A stretch of 64,000 bases of DNA, taken from positions 122,781-186,780 of the forward strand of contig JAKUCV010000970.1 of assembly GCA_028386065.3 (NCBI GenBank), in the 5' to 3' direction. This stretch comes from Turnera subulata (taxonomy: Eukaryota; Streptophyta; Magnoliopsida; Malpighiales; Passifloraceae). A model generated the notes under the pieces. The model was not told the DNA's origin, made no database searches, and saw only the letters and a list, made by a program, of their open reading frames with translations. Positions 25,391-36,395 of this stretch are shown in pieces. The translations under genes were made by a program, and so were the position numbers. The number at the start of each line of letters is the position of its first letter. The stretch's first letter is position 1.

Positions 25391-26003
25391 TATCTATGCA
25401 TTAAGATTACCATTGCATTACTATTAACAAATTTGATGTTCTTTGGGTCAAGGAGGGACAACCAAAGATAAGTAAACGTTTGTAGTAATTATAACAGCAT
25501 GGCCTAATATTAGTAATTTTTTTCAAACAAAAAAAAAAAGGATACCTGGCTCAATTCCGAAGACATCTCCCTGTAAGCAGCATCTCTGGATAGGGCCGCT
25601 CCTAAACCTTGGAGAAAAAAATACGACAAGCAAACATAAATTAAGTCATCATGCTTTCAAACAAACCAGACACAAACATATAAGCAAAACAGAAAACGTA
25701 ATATATAGTTAAATTATACATCCCCTCCGCACACAGCTAACTTCCCTGAGCTTGAATAATAAAGAAGATAGAAAGAGCAAGAAAAGAAACATACATACCC
25801 AGAAGGAACTTATCAAGAATATCAAGAACGTGACGAAGAAGAAATTAACAGAAGGGAATAGAAAAGAAAAGGAGAGGGTGGGAGGGACCTGGTTGAAGAG
25901 AAGCTTCGGCGGAGGAACGGACTTCTTGGTTAAGGTTGAGGGTGGCAAATAGGTGATTGAGTAATTGCTGATCATCTTGATCCTCGACCGTGTTTGCCGC
26001 CAT
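25390..26003 (-). pseudogene. Importin-9 5' module, copy 1 (exons 1-2 plus diverged third exon)
   Basis: Exon 1 (25889-26003) encodes MAANTVEDQDDQQLLNHLFA and ends CCA G before GTCCCTCCC. Exon 2 (25546-25607) has the same length as in importin-9 and stays open (LGAALSRDAAYREM). Its donor reads GTATCCTT instead of ATATCCTT, the GT form of the U12 donor. The intron then joins foreign sequence with a CTCCTTGAC branch-like motif and AAAGAAC acceptor; the exon read from 25437 stops after about 15 codons. The copy keeps the promoter and first two exons of importin-9 but not the receptor. It could express a peptide of about 74 residues; classed as a pseudogene with doubt. Confidence 0.6.
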
Positions 26004-26635
26004 GGGTTCGCTCGAAAACAAACAAAGAACTCTTTTTGATTGCTCAATGGAAATAGGTTTTGCTTTTCCCGCTCTAATATATATATAAGCGTTTCGCCTT
26101 CGCGCGTGTGGTGTAATGTGAAAGAGAAGGGGATCAATAGACAGACAAACCAGAGGAGGCATTAAGGATTCTTTTGCTCTTACGTACGAGGGAGAGGGCC
26201 CGTCAAGTGGGCCTCCAATTTTAATCCGGTCAGTCCGCCTTGGACCTCTTTTAGGCCCATCGAAGTTTTCTTTCCGGTAAAATAGGCCCATATATGTTAA
26301 TATAGTGTCTAAAGCTTCTCCGTGGACTTCCCTCTAATCATCACATTAAGGTTAAGGGGAGATCAGATGAATTTCCAGCATTAATAATTTGCTTCCTGCG
26401 GCCTTCCTTCATCTTTTGTTGGACAAAGAGGTTATTCATTAATGTATTGCTTTATTTCTTAATTATCATCCTAAGCATCAACTAGCATAGCAGGAGTAGA
26501 TGAACAAAAGAATAACGTAGATCATCTCATAGTAGTAGCATATATAAAAAAAAAAAATGCAAACTTCTCAATTTGTTACAAACTATTCACTTAATTCACA
26601 CACACAAGTATACAAAGTACATGTAGGTAGAATAC

Positions 26636-27910
26636 TCATTCCCATTTGCTCCTAAGTTTGTTAGTGTGCCTGAACTCATGGGTGAGCACTAAGCTTCCAT
26701 CCATTCTCTTCAATACAAACCTCTCAACCAACACATAGCAACCAAATTTCCTCCACCCACCAATGCCTCCAAACTCCTCCACCCGCTTAACTCTCAGCTC
26801 TTCCATATCAGTCCCACCTGCAGTTACCCACCCAAAATTCTCTTCTTCCCATTTAATCCTCTCAATAATTGCCAAGCTTAAACCCACATCATTACCACTC
26901 CTAAACCACATCACTCTATCAACCACTTGCTTCTGGGTAACTCTTCTCCCATCAACAGTAACCACTTCACTTTCCACCACAAGATCCACATTCACAACAT
27001 TACTTTCGTTATACTTATTTTCACAGTAAAATATCTGTACCCACTGTTGCTCCAGTGTCATCTCGTAGTATATCGAGCTCTCCATTTGATCTTTAAGTAG
27101 TGTTCCTTCTTTGACGAACATGAAAGGACAATACCACTTTCCTACAACTATGGCAGAACCGGAACTCTGTTCTGATAACTTGAAGTTGAAGTCGGGAAGA
27201 CATGCACGGAGTTTTCTGTTAAGACCAGATGCTTCGGTTAAGTGGAACTCACGTGGTGTTGAAGTACTCACAACCCAACCTTTTCTCCTCAGGAAATTTG
27301 GAGGGAACCCATCTGGAGCAACTGATTTGGCGAAGTACCCAACCCCCCGCCGCCGCCGGTGAATCTCAAATTGCTGGTACAGGCTATTTGGATCCAGAGG
27401 TTGTGGTTTTCTAGTGCTTACGTAGCTACAAAAACAACATGTTTTCATGTCCTCCTCTTGCGTTGAGCTTATATGAGCTCCCCTGAAAGCCGGTACTTGT
27501 TAAGTGACAAAAACAGAATTATGAAGAAAACAAAGAAAAAAGGCTATTTGTTTAAGAGTTTCAAGAAATGAGATAATGAAACACGTTACACGCACGTACC
27601 CTTTATGTTTCTTTCCTCGCTCTATTACATAATATTGGTTGGATGACAGTGGTTTGTTAAGAACAGGAATAAAGTGAAGTCGATTTATCTCAACACTGTC
27701 TCCTGTGTTGTACTGAACCTTCAAATTCTTGTTCTGAGGAAGAGGCAGGGCCCTGGCTGGATCACTCTTCATCACCAAACCCCAGCAAAAGGTAGGTTCG
27801 GCTGCTTCATCTTGGATGACTAATACACCGGAATTTGGGCCATCAGGAGGAGGAAAAGAAAGGGCTTCAGGTTCTCTTAGATACATAGAGAAAGGCCTAG
27901 TCACATACAT
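26636..27910 (-). CDS. DUF1262 family protein, copy B
   Basis: Exons 27600-27910 and 26636-27482, with a GTACGTGC donor and TTTCAG acceptor in phase 2, giving 385 residues. Exon 1 starts MYVTRPFSMYLREPEAL and exon 2 contains KTCCFCSYVSTRKPQ and ends HTNKLRSKWE. All conserved blocks of copy A are present and no frame break is seen. It is closer to copy C than to A in exon 2 (shared SSIYYEMTLEQQWVQIFYCE). Function unknown; it lies between importin-9 5' module copy 1 and a LINE fragment. Confidence 0.9.
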
Positions 27911-27934
27911 TTTTCTGTCTCAGAGGATGGTGTT

Positions 27935-28270
27935 CGCTAACGTCTAGATCTTAAACTTAACAAGTTTCTTGGGGGTTTATATAATGTGTAGTTAGTCGTC
28001 GTTACCCAGATTCACAAAACTTCATATACACCAGGTGGTGAGAAATTCTAAGGCGGTACGCATTGTGCACCACGTCACTCGTATAAGTTATGCATAAAGC
28101 AGGTGGCATTCCCAAAATTGTGAAAGTAAGAAATTACGACCTCAAATCCTGGAAGTTACATAGAGGGCTCATTTTTCCAACACGCATCATCAGTTCAGTT
28201 TAAATATAATTGCTGGGTCTGGGGTGGTAACAATCCGAAGGAATACTCACTCTGTTAAAGAAGGAAGTTG
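27935..28270 (-). promoter_or_regulatory. Upstream region of DUF1262 copy B
   Basis: Aligns with the upstream region of copy C at 41760-41990 (GGTGGTGAGAAATTCTAAGG and ATTCCCAAAATTGT blocks). No genes are seen. Shared sequence ends where the LINE fragment begins. Confidence 0.4.
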
Positions 28271-28830
28271 CTCCTCTAACAAACATTTGGATGTCTCTAG
28301 CCCCGCCCAAGATTGAATGTTTCATTTGGCTCCTAGGTATCTCAACTCGCGTGAAACTTTATAAAAGAGAAGTAATAGGTCCCGACTCTGTTGACTGTGC
28401 TTTTTGCCATGTCCCTCCCTGGAAACAGGTTCACATTTATTTCTTCATTGTCACAATGTTTGGATGCTTTAGCAAAAGAACTTGCAGGTGGTGGGATATT
28501 TGATTGGATTGCCCCTAGTTCGATGAAGAATTGGATGCTTTGGCGAAAAACTTGCAGGTGGTCGGGTGTTGATTGGGTTGCTCCTAGTTGGATGAAGAAT
28601 TGGTTGCTGCAATGGCCATTAATCTATGGATGCAGTACTATTTCCTCGTATCGATGTTGATTGGTCTAACAACTATCTGGACTATTTGGACCACAAGGAA
28701 GGAGCTGGTGTTTAACAATACCTCCCCAGAATGACATTGCATTTTTTGACCTTTCTTTGGCAAGGGCTACCTAGTGGATCGTAGCAGACATGCGGAGAAG
28801 AAGATAACATTGAAGAAAATCGAAAGAATA
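28270..28830 (+). pseudogene. LINE ORF2 fragment (zinc-binding RT region) with internal duplication
   Basis: The plus strand reads APPKIECFIWLLGISTRVK, then a CAFC..P pattern, WWDI and IWTIWTTRKELVF, the zf-RVT region at the C-terminal side of plant LINE reverse transcriptases. Stops and frameshifts break it. A stretch of about 71 bp (28463-28533) is repeated in tandem at 28534-28603, doubling the WKN-type segment. The end of the fragment recurs at about 42030-42230, so the insertion predates the unit duplication. Confidence 0.75.
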
Positions 28831-28892
28831 GAGGATAAAACAGAACATATAAGACGTGTAATACAGCATACTCCACCGACTTGTAAGCAAAC

Positions 28893-29436
28893 TATTGTTT
28901 TATGGGTTATTTTAACACCCATGTTGGACTTAGTGGGCCAGCCCATTATCCTTTACAGGTCATGGGAATGGTAATGGCTATTCTAGTGAGTGGATATGTT
29001 GGTTGCTAAAAATCAGCAACTAATATCCCTATGTGGGTGGTTATCCTATCATTAGAGTTTTAAAAATGTGTGATCTCTCCTTTTAAAAGCAGACGGAGTT
29101 AGACGTAAAAGAACACAGAGGAAATACTGTTTACCTTAGTCTTTTTTTTCTCTCTGGAAAACTCACACTGAGAAAATATCTCAAGACACACAAGGAGCTC
29201 TTGGGTTGTGAGATTGTGGGTCTCTTTCCTGTTAATCAGGTGATTAGACTCTTGACCAATATCCATTAAGTGGTGGAGACTTGCAGAGGATCTTCAAGAA
29301 TACAGTAGGGAGACTTGCAGAGGATCCTTAAATTTTCAACAGGGTTTTATCGAAAGCTCCAGTTAGAGGTTGGTCTTCTAATTCCTTTAATTTCCGCTGT
29401 GCAAAGTTTATATGTTGAACATGCTATTTTCTAACA
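28893..29436 (+). repeat. Copia 5' LTR
   Basis: Begins TATTGTTTTATGGG and ends TTTTCTAACA. Both LTR copies start TA rather than the usual TG. A short internal repeat GGAGACTTGCAGAGGATC occurs twice (about 29276 and 29309). Confidence 0.9.
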
Positions 29437-29437
29437 T

Positions 29438-29449
29438 TGGTAGCGGAGC
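29438..29449 (+). promoter_or_regulatory. Copia primer-binding site
   Basis: TGGTAGCGGAGC lies one base after the 5' LTR and resembles the initiator-methionine tRNA site TGGTATCAGAGC usual for plant copia elements, with differences at two or three positions. Confidence 0.7.
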
Positions 29450-31124
29450 TTTAGGTTCCAATCCCTGTATGTTGGCCAGATATACAATCTGTATATATTT
29501 GTTATGCAATCGTTAACTAATATGCTATGTGATATTATGTGGGATATGCCATGGATGATGTGATTTAATATGCTAAGCCATGCTATGTAATATACCATGA
29601 AATCGATATACTGTGTGTGTATGCTAATCGGTATATTGTTGTAGTTTATGTATGATTAAACAAGCTAGTTATTTATCAAACATAAACTGACAATGGAAAA
29701 GGACATTAAAATTAATGGCTTCTTTAATGTTGTCCATTAATCAATTACCTGGTATATTTGGGTTTGTAAATTAAATCACATGTTGTTTTGCATCTAGTAT
29801 TGTTGTTTTGGCATGTGTATATGATTTGAACTTTTAACCCAAAAACCCAGAATCCAAACCCGGATTTGCTCGAGAACCACCATGGGTCGGTGGATGTTGT
29901 CTGCCCAGGACGACCACAGCTGCGACGGCGGCTGAGACGGCGTACGTCGCTGTGCTCACCGATTCCACGCAGCGGCAGTGGCGCATGTTCCCTTCAGGCG
30001 ATGGCGTCACGGCGGTGAAGAGGCGGAGGAGGTTGCGTGCCTTCCCCGAGCGTGGCTGTGTGCCGCGCACTTCCTCTCCACCTGCATCGTCGACGGCGAC
30101 GTCTGCAGCTCCTCCTCTATGTTCTGAGCTGCGGGCCGAGGGCAGTGTCGGCGGTTTTGGACGGAGGCGATCCCGCCGGGCGGTTCTGCTGCTGCGGATC
30201 GTGGTGGTCTGAGCGGCGGCATTCGTTGCTGCTGCTCCCGTCCTGATCTGCGACAGCGGCGCCTGGTGGCAGTTGCTCCGTGGTGGCTGCAGTCGGCTTC
30301 TCCGGCGGGCTGACGGCGTGCTTCAGGAGCATCCTCCTTCTCTGTGAAGGAGATGATGCTTCGGGCTTCACGATGTGTGTGGGCTTAGCGGGCTGAATCT
30401 GCCCTGTGGGCTGAGCGGGCTGAAATACGGGCTTCACGCGCGTGTTGGGCTCACTGGCAGGATTTGTAGGCCTGCTTGTCTGAGCCAATTTGTTTTGGTT
30501 TATTGGACTTCTTATTTGATGGGCTTGTTGGGGTTGGTTTTTAGTTGGGCCAATTTTAGACTTAGTGTTTTTTTGTTTCTGGGGCCTGGTTGTTTTTTCT
30601 GGACTTAGTGTTCAAATTAGGTTATATGTTTTTGGGTTGTTGGTTCATTTTAAATTTTAACTATGTGTTAAATTAATATGTGCATAGATCAATTATGTGT
30701 TTATTGAGAAAATATGCACATCGAAAAAAATAAGTTTTTTTTAATAATTGATTGTATTTTTATTTTTATCTAACTTGGTGTTGGGCACTAAATAAAATAA
30801 ATGCATTCAATTATGTCTAATAATTATTTGTTAATTATTATTGTATTCCCACTTTAAATAAATTTAGTATTTATTTCAGTGGGAGTTGTTGCTTTATACT
30901 CTTAAATATTTTATGTAGTTAATTATTTTTCTAGGCATAGATGATGATGCACTTTGATGGGTTTTCGATTTTATGGTTAGAAAATATTAACTGTTTAATA
31001 TATTTAAGTATAAGGCAGAATATCCTTGCATACATGATGTGGCATTAATTCCTATGTGGACTTTGCATGAATTGATTGTCCTAATTATCGATGAGCAAGT
31101 TACTAATTAATTGTGATTTGTAGG
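29450..31124 (+). other. Copia leader with GC-rich insert
   Basis: Untranslated leader before gag. From about 29850 to 30490 it turns GC-rich, with open but low-complexity frames on both strands, unlike the AT-rich sequence on either side. It might be captured host sequence; no domain is recognised. The remaining part shows nothing specific. Confidence 0.5.
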
Positions 31125-31414
31125 ATGGCTGCTTCTAAAGGAATCGTCGCTGAGTTGAATAAAAATGAAAAACTCAATGGCGACAATTATGAAGTGTGGA
31201 GCATGAAAATCCAGTATGTTCTGGAAGAGGAGGATGTTCTCGATGCTCTGGAAACCGAAATGATTGAGCCTGAGGATGGGGGCACAGCTCAACATAGGAG
31301 AGAGAGAGACCTCTACCAAGTGTGGAAGAGGAAGAACTCTCTCGCTCGCATCACTTTGCTAAGCAGCATGGAAAATGATCTGATGCGAACCTATAACAAA
31401 CTCCCGACTGCTAA
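31125..31414 (+). CDS. Copia gag, N-terminal part (cut by assembly gap)
   Basis: Starts MAASKGIVAELNKNEKLNGD and follows the copia gag pattern (LNGDNYEVWSMKIQYVL) for about 97 residues before the N run. Gag forms the virus-like particle. The zinc knuckle and protease are not visible. Confidence 0.85.
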
Positions 31415-31845
31415 NNNNNNNNNNNNNNNNNNNNNNNNNNNNNNNNNNNNNNNNNNNNNNNNNNNNNNNNNNNNNNNNNNNNNNNNNNNNNNNNNNNNNN
31501 NNNNNNNNNNNNNNNNNNNNNNNNNNNNNNNNNNNNNNNNNNNNNNNNNNNNNNNNNNNNNNNNNNNNNNNNNNNNNNNNNNNNNNNNNNNNNNNNNNNN
31601 NNNNNNNNNNNNNNNNNNNNNNNNNNNNNNNNNNNNNNNNNNNNNNNNNNNNNNNNNNNNNNNNNNNNNNNNNNNNNNNNNNNNNNNNNNNNNNNNNNNN
31701 NNNNNNNNNNNNNNNNNNNNNNNNNNNNNNNNNNNNNNNNNNNNNNNNNNNNNNNNNNNNNNNNNNNNNNNNNNNNNNNNNNNNNNNNNNNNNNNNNNNN
31801 NNNNNNNNNNNNNNNNNNNNNNNNNNNNNNNNNNNNNNNNNNNNN
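31415..31845. other. Assembly gap (431 N)
   Basis: A run of N replaces the rest of gag and the protease. In copia elements this part normally needs well over 1 kb, so the gap length is probably not the true distance. Confidence 0.97.
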
Positions 31846-34773
31846 CTGTTCGTTCCCGAGATGCGGCGAAATCTTGTTTCTGTTTTTGTTTTGTCAAAAC
31901 TTGGTTTCTTTTTAAATTTCCATAAAGTTGGTATGGATTTGTTTCATGGTACTATTCTTTATGGACACGGTTTCTGGTTGAATGGTCTTGTAGTTCTGGA
32001 CATTGAAACTATTTTAAATAATTCTAGTTTTTCCTTGATTACATCTTCTAGTAATATGCATGATGATGTAAATGTGTGGCATTCGAGACTTGGCCATGTG
32101 GGCCAACAGAGAATGAATCGCCTCGCGAAAGAGGGCCTATTGGGTTCCATTAACAAGGTAGAACTTTCTGTGTGTGAGTTCTGTCTTGCGGGAAAAACGG
32201 CAAGAAAACCATTCGGAAAGGCAACGAGAGCGGAACAACCGCTGCAATTAATCCATTCTGACATCTGTGGTCCAATGAATGTGAGGGCTAGGCATGGTGC
32301 CTATTATTTCATCATATTTATTGATGATTTCACGCGTTTTGGTTATGTCTATTTGATTTCCCACAAGTCTGAGGCTTTGGACTGTTTTAAAAAGTTTATG
32401 AATCTTGTGGAAAATCAGCTTGATAAGCGTATCAAGGCGTTGAGGACAGACCGAGGCCGTGAATATTTGTCTGATCAGTTCAAACAAATGTGTGATGAAA
32501 AAGGAATTGTTAGGCAATTAACTATTCCTGGAACTCCACAACAAAATGGTGTTGCGGAAAGAAGAAATAGAACTCTTCTTGAGATGGTCAGGTCCATGAT
32601 GGCGCAGGCTAAGTTGCCAGTCTCCTTTTGGGGGGATGCACTCTTAACTGCGACACATGTACTGAACTTAGTGCCCTCAAAATCTGTTTCCACTACACCT
32701 TACGAGTTATGGGCAGGTAGGAAGCCTGACTTAAGTTGGCTAAAGCCTTGGGGTTGTGCTGCTTATACCCATAACTCTTCTCACAGGCATGGGAAGTTGG
32801 GCCCTAGGGGAAGTAAGAGTATTTTCATAAGATATTCTGAAAACTCCAAGGGTTATGTGTTCATTGGTGAACATGAAGGTGTAGGGAATACAGAATTTGA
32901 ATCACGAGATGTGACGTTCTTGGAAAATGAGTTTCCGAGGAGAGGTGATATAGGACCGGATCAGTCTTTTTTTGAGATGTGTGATCAGGTAGGACAAGAT
33001 GATGCAAACCAATTAAGTATTGGTGAATCAAGTTTGCATTGGGATCTTGATCCTAGTGGGAGATTTTTGGATAGTAGTAGAACAGTGTCACTACATCCAG
33101 AGCCTCGAAGAAGTGAACGTGGTAATGTTCCACGACGTCACTTCGACATCGAGGGTGTCGATGATGCATATCGACAAACCTTTCTTGTAGAACCTCTTGA
33201 TGAAGAGGAACCGAAAACCTACAATGAGGCTATCTCCTGTATTGCCAAGGATGAATGGATTAAAGCAATGGATGAGGAGTTAGGCTCCATGCATTCTAAC
33301 CATGTTTGGGAATTGGTAGATTTGCCAAAGGGGCGTAAGGCTATTGGGAACAAGTGGGTTCTCAAGATCAAGCGTAATGCTGACGGATCAATCGATAGAT
33401 ATAAGGCACGTCTGGTAGCCAAGGGTTACACACAACAGGAAGGAATAGATTATGAGGAAACTTTCTCTCCTGTTGTGAGATTTGCATCTATTCGATTGAT
33501 CTTAGCCATTGTGGCAGATCTTGATCTCGAATTACATCAAATGGATGTAAAGACAGCTTTCCTTAACGGGAATCTAGAAGAGGAAATTTACATGCAACAA
33601 CCTGAGGGTTTTGCAGTAAAAGATCAGGAACACAAAGTGTGTCGCCTGATGAGATCCATTTATGGACTTAAACAATCTTCTAGACAATGGTATCTGAGGT
33701 TTCACGAAGCCATTACATCTTTCATGTTTGTCATGATTGATGAGGACCATTGTGTATATGTCAAGAGATCAGGGGATCTTTTTGTGATCTTGTCACTTTA
33801 CGTCGACGACATACTGTTGGCTGGGAATGATAAGGATTTCCTAGTATCTATAAAGGCTTGGTTGTCCTCCAACTTCGAGATGAAGGACATGGGCGAAGCT
33901 TCATACATTCTAGGGGTTAAAATCCTTAGAGATCGGTCCAAAAGATTGTTGTCTCTTTCACAAGAGCATTATATCAAGAAAGTTTTGGAACGATTTCGTA
34001 TGGAAGATTCAAAGCCTGTGTATACACCTATTGCCAAGGGCAATTGGCTAAGCCAACAGATGTGTCCCCAAACTCGGGAAGAAAAGGAACATATGGCAAA
34101 AGTGCCATATGCCAGTGCTGTCGGGAGTCTGATGTATACTATGTTGTGTACCAGACTAGATATTTGTTATGCTGTTGGAATGGTAAGTAGATACCAATCC
34201 AATCCCGGAAGAGCGCATTGGACAGCAGTCAAAAGAATACTTAGGTATTTGAAAGGCACAACTGATTACGTCTTAAGTTTTCAAGGAGATGGGTTCTGCT
34301 TGAAAGCTTATACAGATGCCGATTGGGGAGGAGATTTGGATCAGAGAAAATCTACCTCTGGCTATGTATTCTTACTAAACAATGGTACAATATCATGGAG
34401 TAGTAAGAAACAATCATGCATAGCCTTGTCGACGATGGAAGCAGAGTTTGTGGCTTTATCGTCAGCAGTACAAGAGGCAGTATGGCTAAGACGTTTTCTT
34501 AGTCATTTGGGAGTTGTGCATGAGGCTGTGCCTCCTTTGACTATCTATTGTGATAGTCAGGCAGCGATTGCTTACACGAGAGACCCGAAGTATCATGGAA
34601 GGACCAAGCACATTGATATTAGATACAACTTTGTTAGGGACGTGGTTTCATGCAAAGTGGTGAATATAAAGTACATTCCTACCGGTGACATGTTGGCTGA
34701 TTCATTCACCAAACCCATTCCCACGATTTCATTTATTAGGCATATGGAACAGATAGGATTGCGTAGGCTGTGA
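31846..34773 (+). CDS. Copia pol: integrase, reverse transcriptase, RNase H
   Basis: A single open frame of about 975 codons after the gap. In order: GAG-pre-integrase region (VWHSRLGHVGQQRMNRLAKE), HX..CX2C zinc site (CEFCLAGK), integrase core with HSDICGP, TDRGREY and PQQNGVAERRNRT (the D, D and E positions), reverse transcriptase RVT_2 with NKWVLKIKRN and the catalytic LYVDDILLAG, then RNase H with YTDADWGGD, MEAEFVALS and the KHIDIRYNF end. No stop or frameshift is seen, so the enzymes may be functional. It drives reverse transcription and integration of the element. Confidence 0.95.
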   Translation: MFVPEMRRNLVSVFVLSKLGFFLNFHKVGMDLFHGTILYGHGFWLNGLVVLDIETILNNSSFSLITSSSNMHDDVNVWHSRLGHVGQQRMNRLAKEGLLGSINKVELSVCEFCLAGKTARKPFGKATRAEQPLQLIHSDICGPMNVRARHGAYYFIIFIDDFTRFGYVYLISHKSEALDCFKKFMNLVENQLDKRIKALRTDRGREYLSDQFKQMCDEKGIVRQLTIPGTPQQNGVAERRNRTLLEMVRSMMAQAKLPVSFWGDALLTATHVLNLVPSKSVSTTPYELWAGRKPDLSWLKPWGCAAYTHNSSHRHGKLGPRGSKSIFIRYSENSKGYVFIGEHEGVGNTEFESRDVTFLENEFPRRGDIGPDQSFFEMCDQVGQDDANQLSIGESSLHWDLDPSGRFLDSSRTVSLHPEPRRSERGNVPRRHFDIEGVDDAYRQTFLVEPLDEEEPKTYNEAISCIAKDEWIKAMDEELGSMHSNHVWELVDLPKGRKAIGNKWVLKIKRNADGSIDRYKARLVAKGYTQQEGIDYEETFSPVVRFASIRLILAIVADLDLELHQMDVKTAFLNGNLEEEIYMQQPEGFAVKDQEHKVCRLMRSIYGLKQSSRQWYLRFHEAITSFMFVMIDEDHCVYVKRSGDLFVILSLYVDDILLAGNDKDFLVSIKAWLSSNFEMKDMGEASYILGVKILRDRSKRLLSLSQEHYIKKVLERFRMEDSKPVYTPIAKGNWLSQQMCPQTREEKEHMAKVPYASAVGSLMYTMLCTRLDICYAVGMVSRYQSNPGRAHWTAVKRILRYLKGTTDYVLSFQGDGFCLKAYTDADWGGDLDQRKSTSGYVFLLNNGTISWSSKKQSCIALSTMEAEFVALSSAVQEAVWLRRFLSHLGVVHEAVPPLTIYCDSQAAIAYTRDPKYHGRTKHIDIRYNFVRDVVSCKVVNIKYIPTGDMLADSFTKPIPTISFIRHMEQIGLRRL

Positions 34774-35845
34774 TTACAATTGTATTATTGTTTTTCCCTT
34801 GTCTTTATATTCACAATAAATTCTTGAGTTCATTCGATGCTAGTTATTATGTATAATTGTTCATGTATACAAGGACGCATGTTTTTGTACATGCATTTGG
34901 GTATGCTTAGTGCATATGGTGGGATGAGAGACTTAGTGTCATGCTCATCAAAAGGTATGTCTAACAGACAGGTTAGCTCTCTCACACGAGTAACCGTCTC
35001 TGTGACTAGGTATGTGACGGGGATAAGACAGTTTTTAAGTCAAGAATAGGATGAGTTCCTATTCCGTAAGAGCCTGACTTGAAACATTTTGTCGCCTTGA
35101 TATTGTTCAAGATGAGGTCAATTATGATTGACCGAAGATGAAACAGAGTAGTGTTTTATCTTGTCTGTTCAAAGCTAGGTAGGGTTCTGTTTGGAGAAAT
35201 AGTAGAGTGGTGGGCCCGAGTTAAACACTTGGTGTGTTTGAACTATTGCCTACACAGTATTTATTAATGACATATGCTCCAATAAGGGATGGACAAAATA
35301 CTGTGACACATGAATTCATACCATGTGTGCTTTGTGACCGCATAAGGAGTAGGGAATAAGATCTCGTTTTTCCTACTGTGTGAGCCTTGAGAAATCATTA
35401 ATATCTCACAAGCGCCCTTAGTGACTTTTTACTATTACTTGAAACCTTAACTTTGTGTTGCTATCTTGGCTGTACTCATAATGGTCATGAAGGATACGGC
35501 CTAACGGAGTATGTCAGAAAAGCAGCTAAGTTAAGATGTAAGGTTATGAGTAAAAAGGAAGATCATTGAGTATTGCATTCTTTTTGTATTCGCAATACGG
35601 CCGTTTATGTTTTTATGTAAAACATAATTGTGAATACATATAGAGAGTCGAGATTTGTGTGTCTCTAGGCGTGCAATTAAATGATTCTAGGGAGCTTACA
35701 TACTTACTCTACTTGAGCTATTGTATATTCCTAACAGATGTACAATGAAGAGCTCTTACTAGTATGTTGGTCACACGACCTATTTGCCCGGTATGAAATA
35801 TTTTGTAGATATACATGGTTATGTCCATCATGTGTGAGTGGGAGA
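34774..35845 (+). other. Copia 3' non-coding region and polypurine tract
   Basis: About 1.1 kb without a credible frame, ending in the polypurine stretch GAGTGGGAGA (35836-35845) directly before the 3' LTR, the usual plus-strand primer. Confidence 0.75.
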
Positions 35846-36390
35846 TATTGTCTTATGGGTTATTTTAACACCCATGTTGGACTTAGTGGGCCAGCCCATT
35901 ATCCTTTACAGGTCATGGGAATGGTAACGGCTATTCTAGTGAGTGGATATGTTGGTTGCTAAAAATCAGCAACTAATATCCCTATGTGGGTGGTTATCCT
36001 ATCATTAGAGTTTTAAAAAGGTGTGATCTCTCCTTTTAAAAGCAGACAGAGTTAGACGTAAAAGAACACAGAGGAAATACTGTTTACCTTAGTCTTTTTT
36101 TTTCTCTCTGGAAAACTCACACTGAGAAAATATCTCAAGACACACAAGGAGCTCTTAGGTTGTGAGATTGTGGGTCTCTTTCCTGTTAATCAGGTGATTA
36201 GACTCTTGACCAATATCCATTAAGTGATGGAGACTTGCAGAGGATCTTCAAAAATACAGCAGGGAGACTTGCAGAGGATCCTTAAATTTTCAACAGGGTT
36301 TTATCGAAAGCTCCAGTTAGAGGTTGGTCTTCTAATTCCTTTAATTTCCGCTGTGCAAAGTTTATATGTTGAACATGCTATTTTCTAACA
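35846..36390 (+). repeat. Copia 3' LTR
   Basis: Starts TATTGTCTTATGGG and ends CTAACA; nearly identical to the 5' LTR and followed by the target-site duplication CAAAC. Confidence 0.92.
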
Positions 36391-36395
36391 CAAAC

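Larger units (their letters stand above)
28893..36390 (+). mobile_element. Ty1/copia LTR retrotransposon, nearly complete
   Basis: LTRs of 544 and 545 bp flank a gag-pol region in copia order (gag, integrase, reverse transcriptase, RNase H). The target-site duplication CAAAC is at 28888-28892 and 36391-36395; the uninterrupted site is visible at about 42303 in the sister unit. The two LTRs differ at roughly eight bases and one indel by eye, so the insertion is young. An assembly gap of 431 N interrupts gag and protease. A long 1.7 kb leader and a 1.1 kb 3' non-coding tract are unusual but not unknown. Confidence 0.95.

Noticed and set aside
30117..30488. 123-residue frame on the minus strand in the copia leader
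   Set aside because: Biased composition, no domain, and it lies in an element leader; kept only as a possible captured segment.
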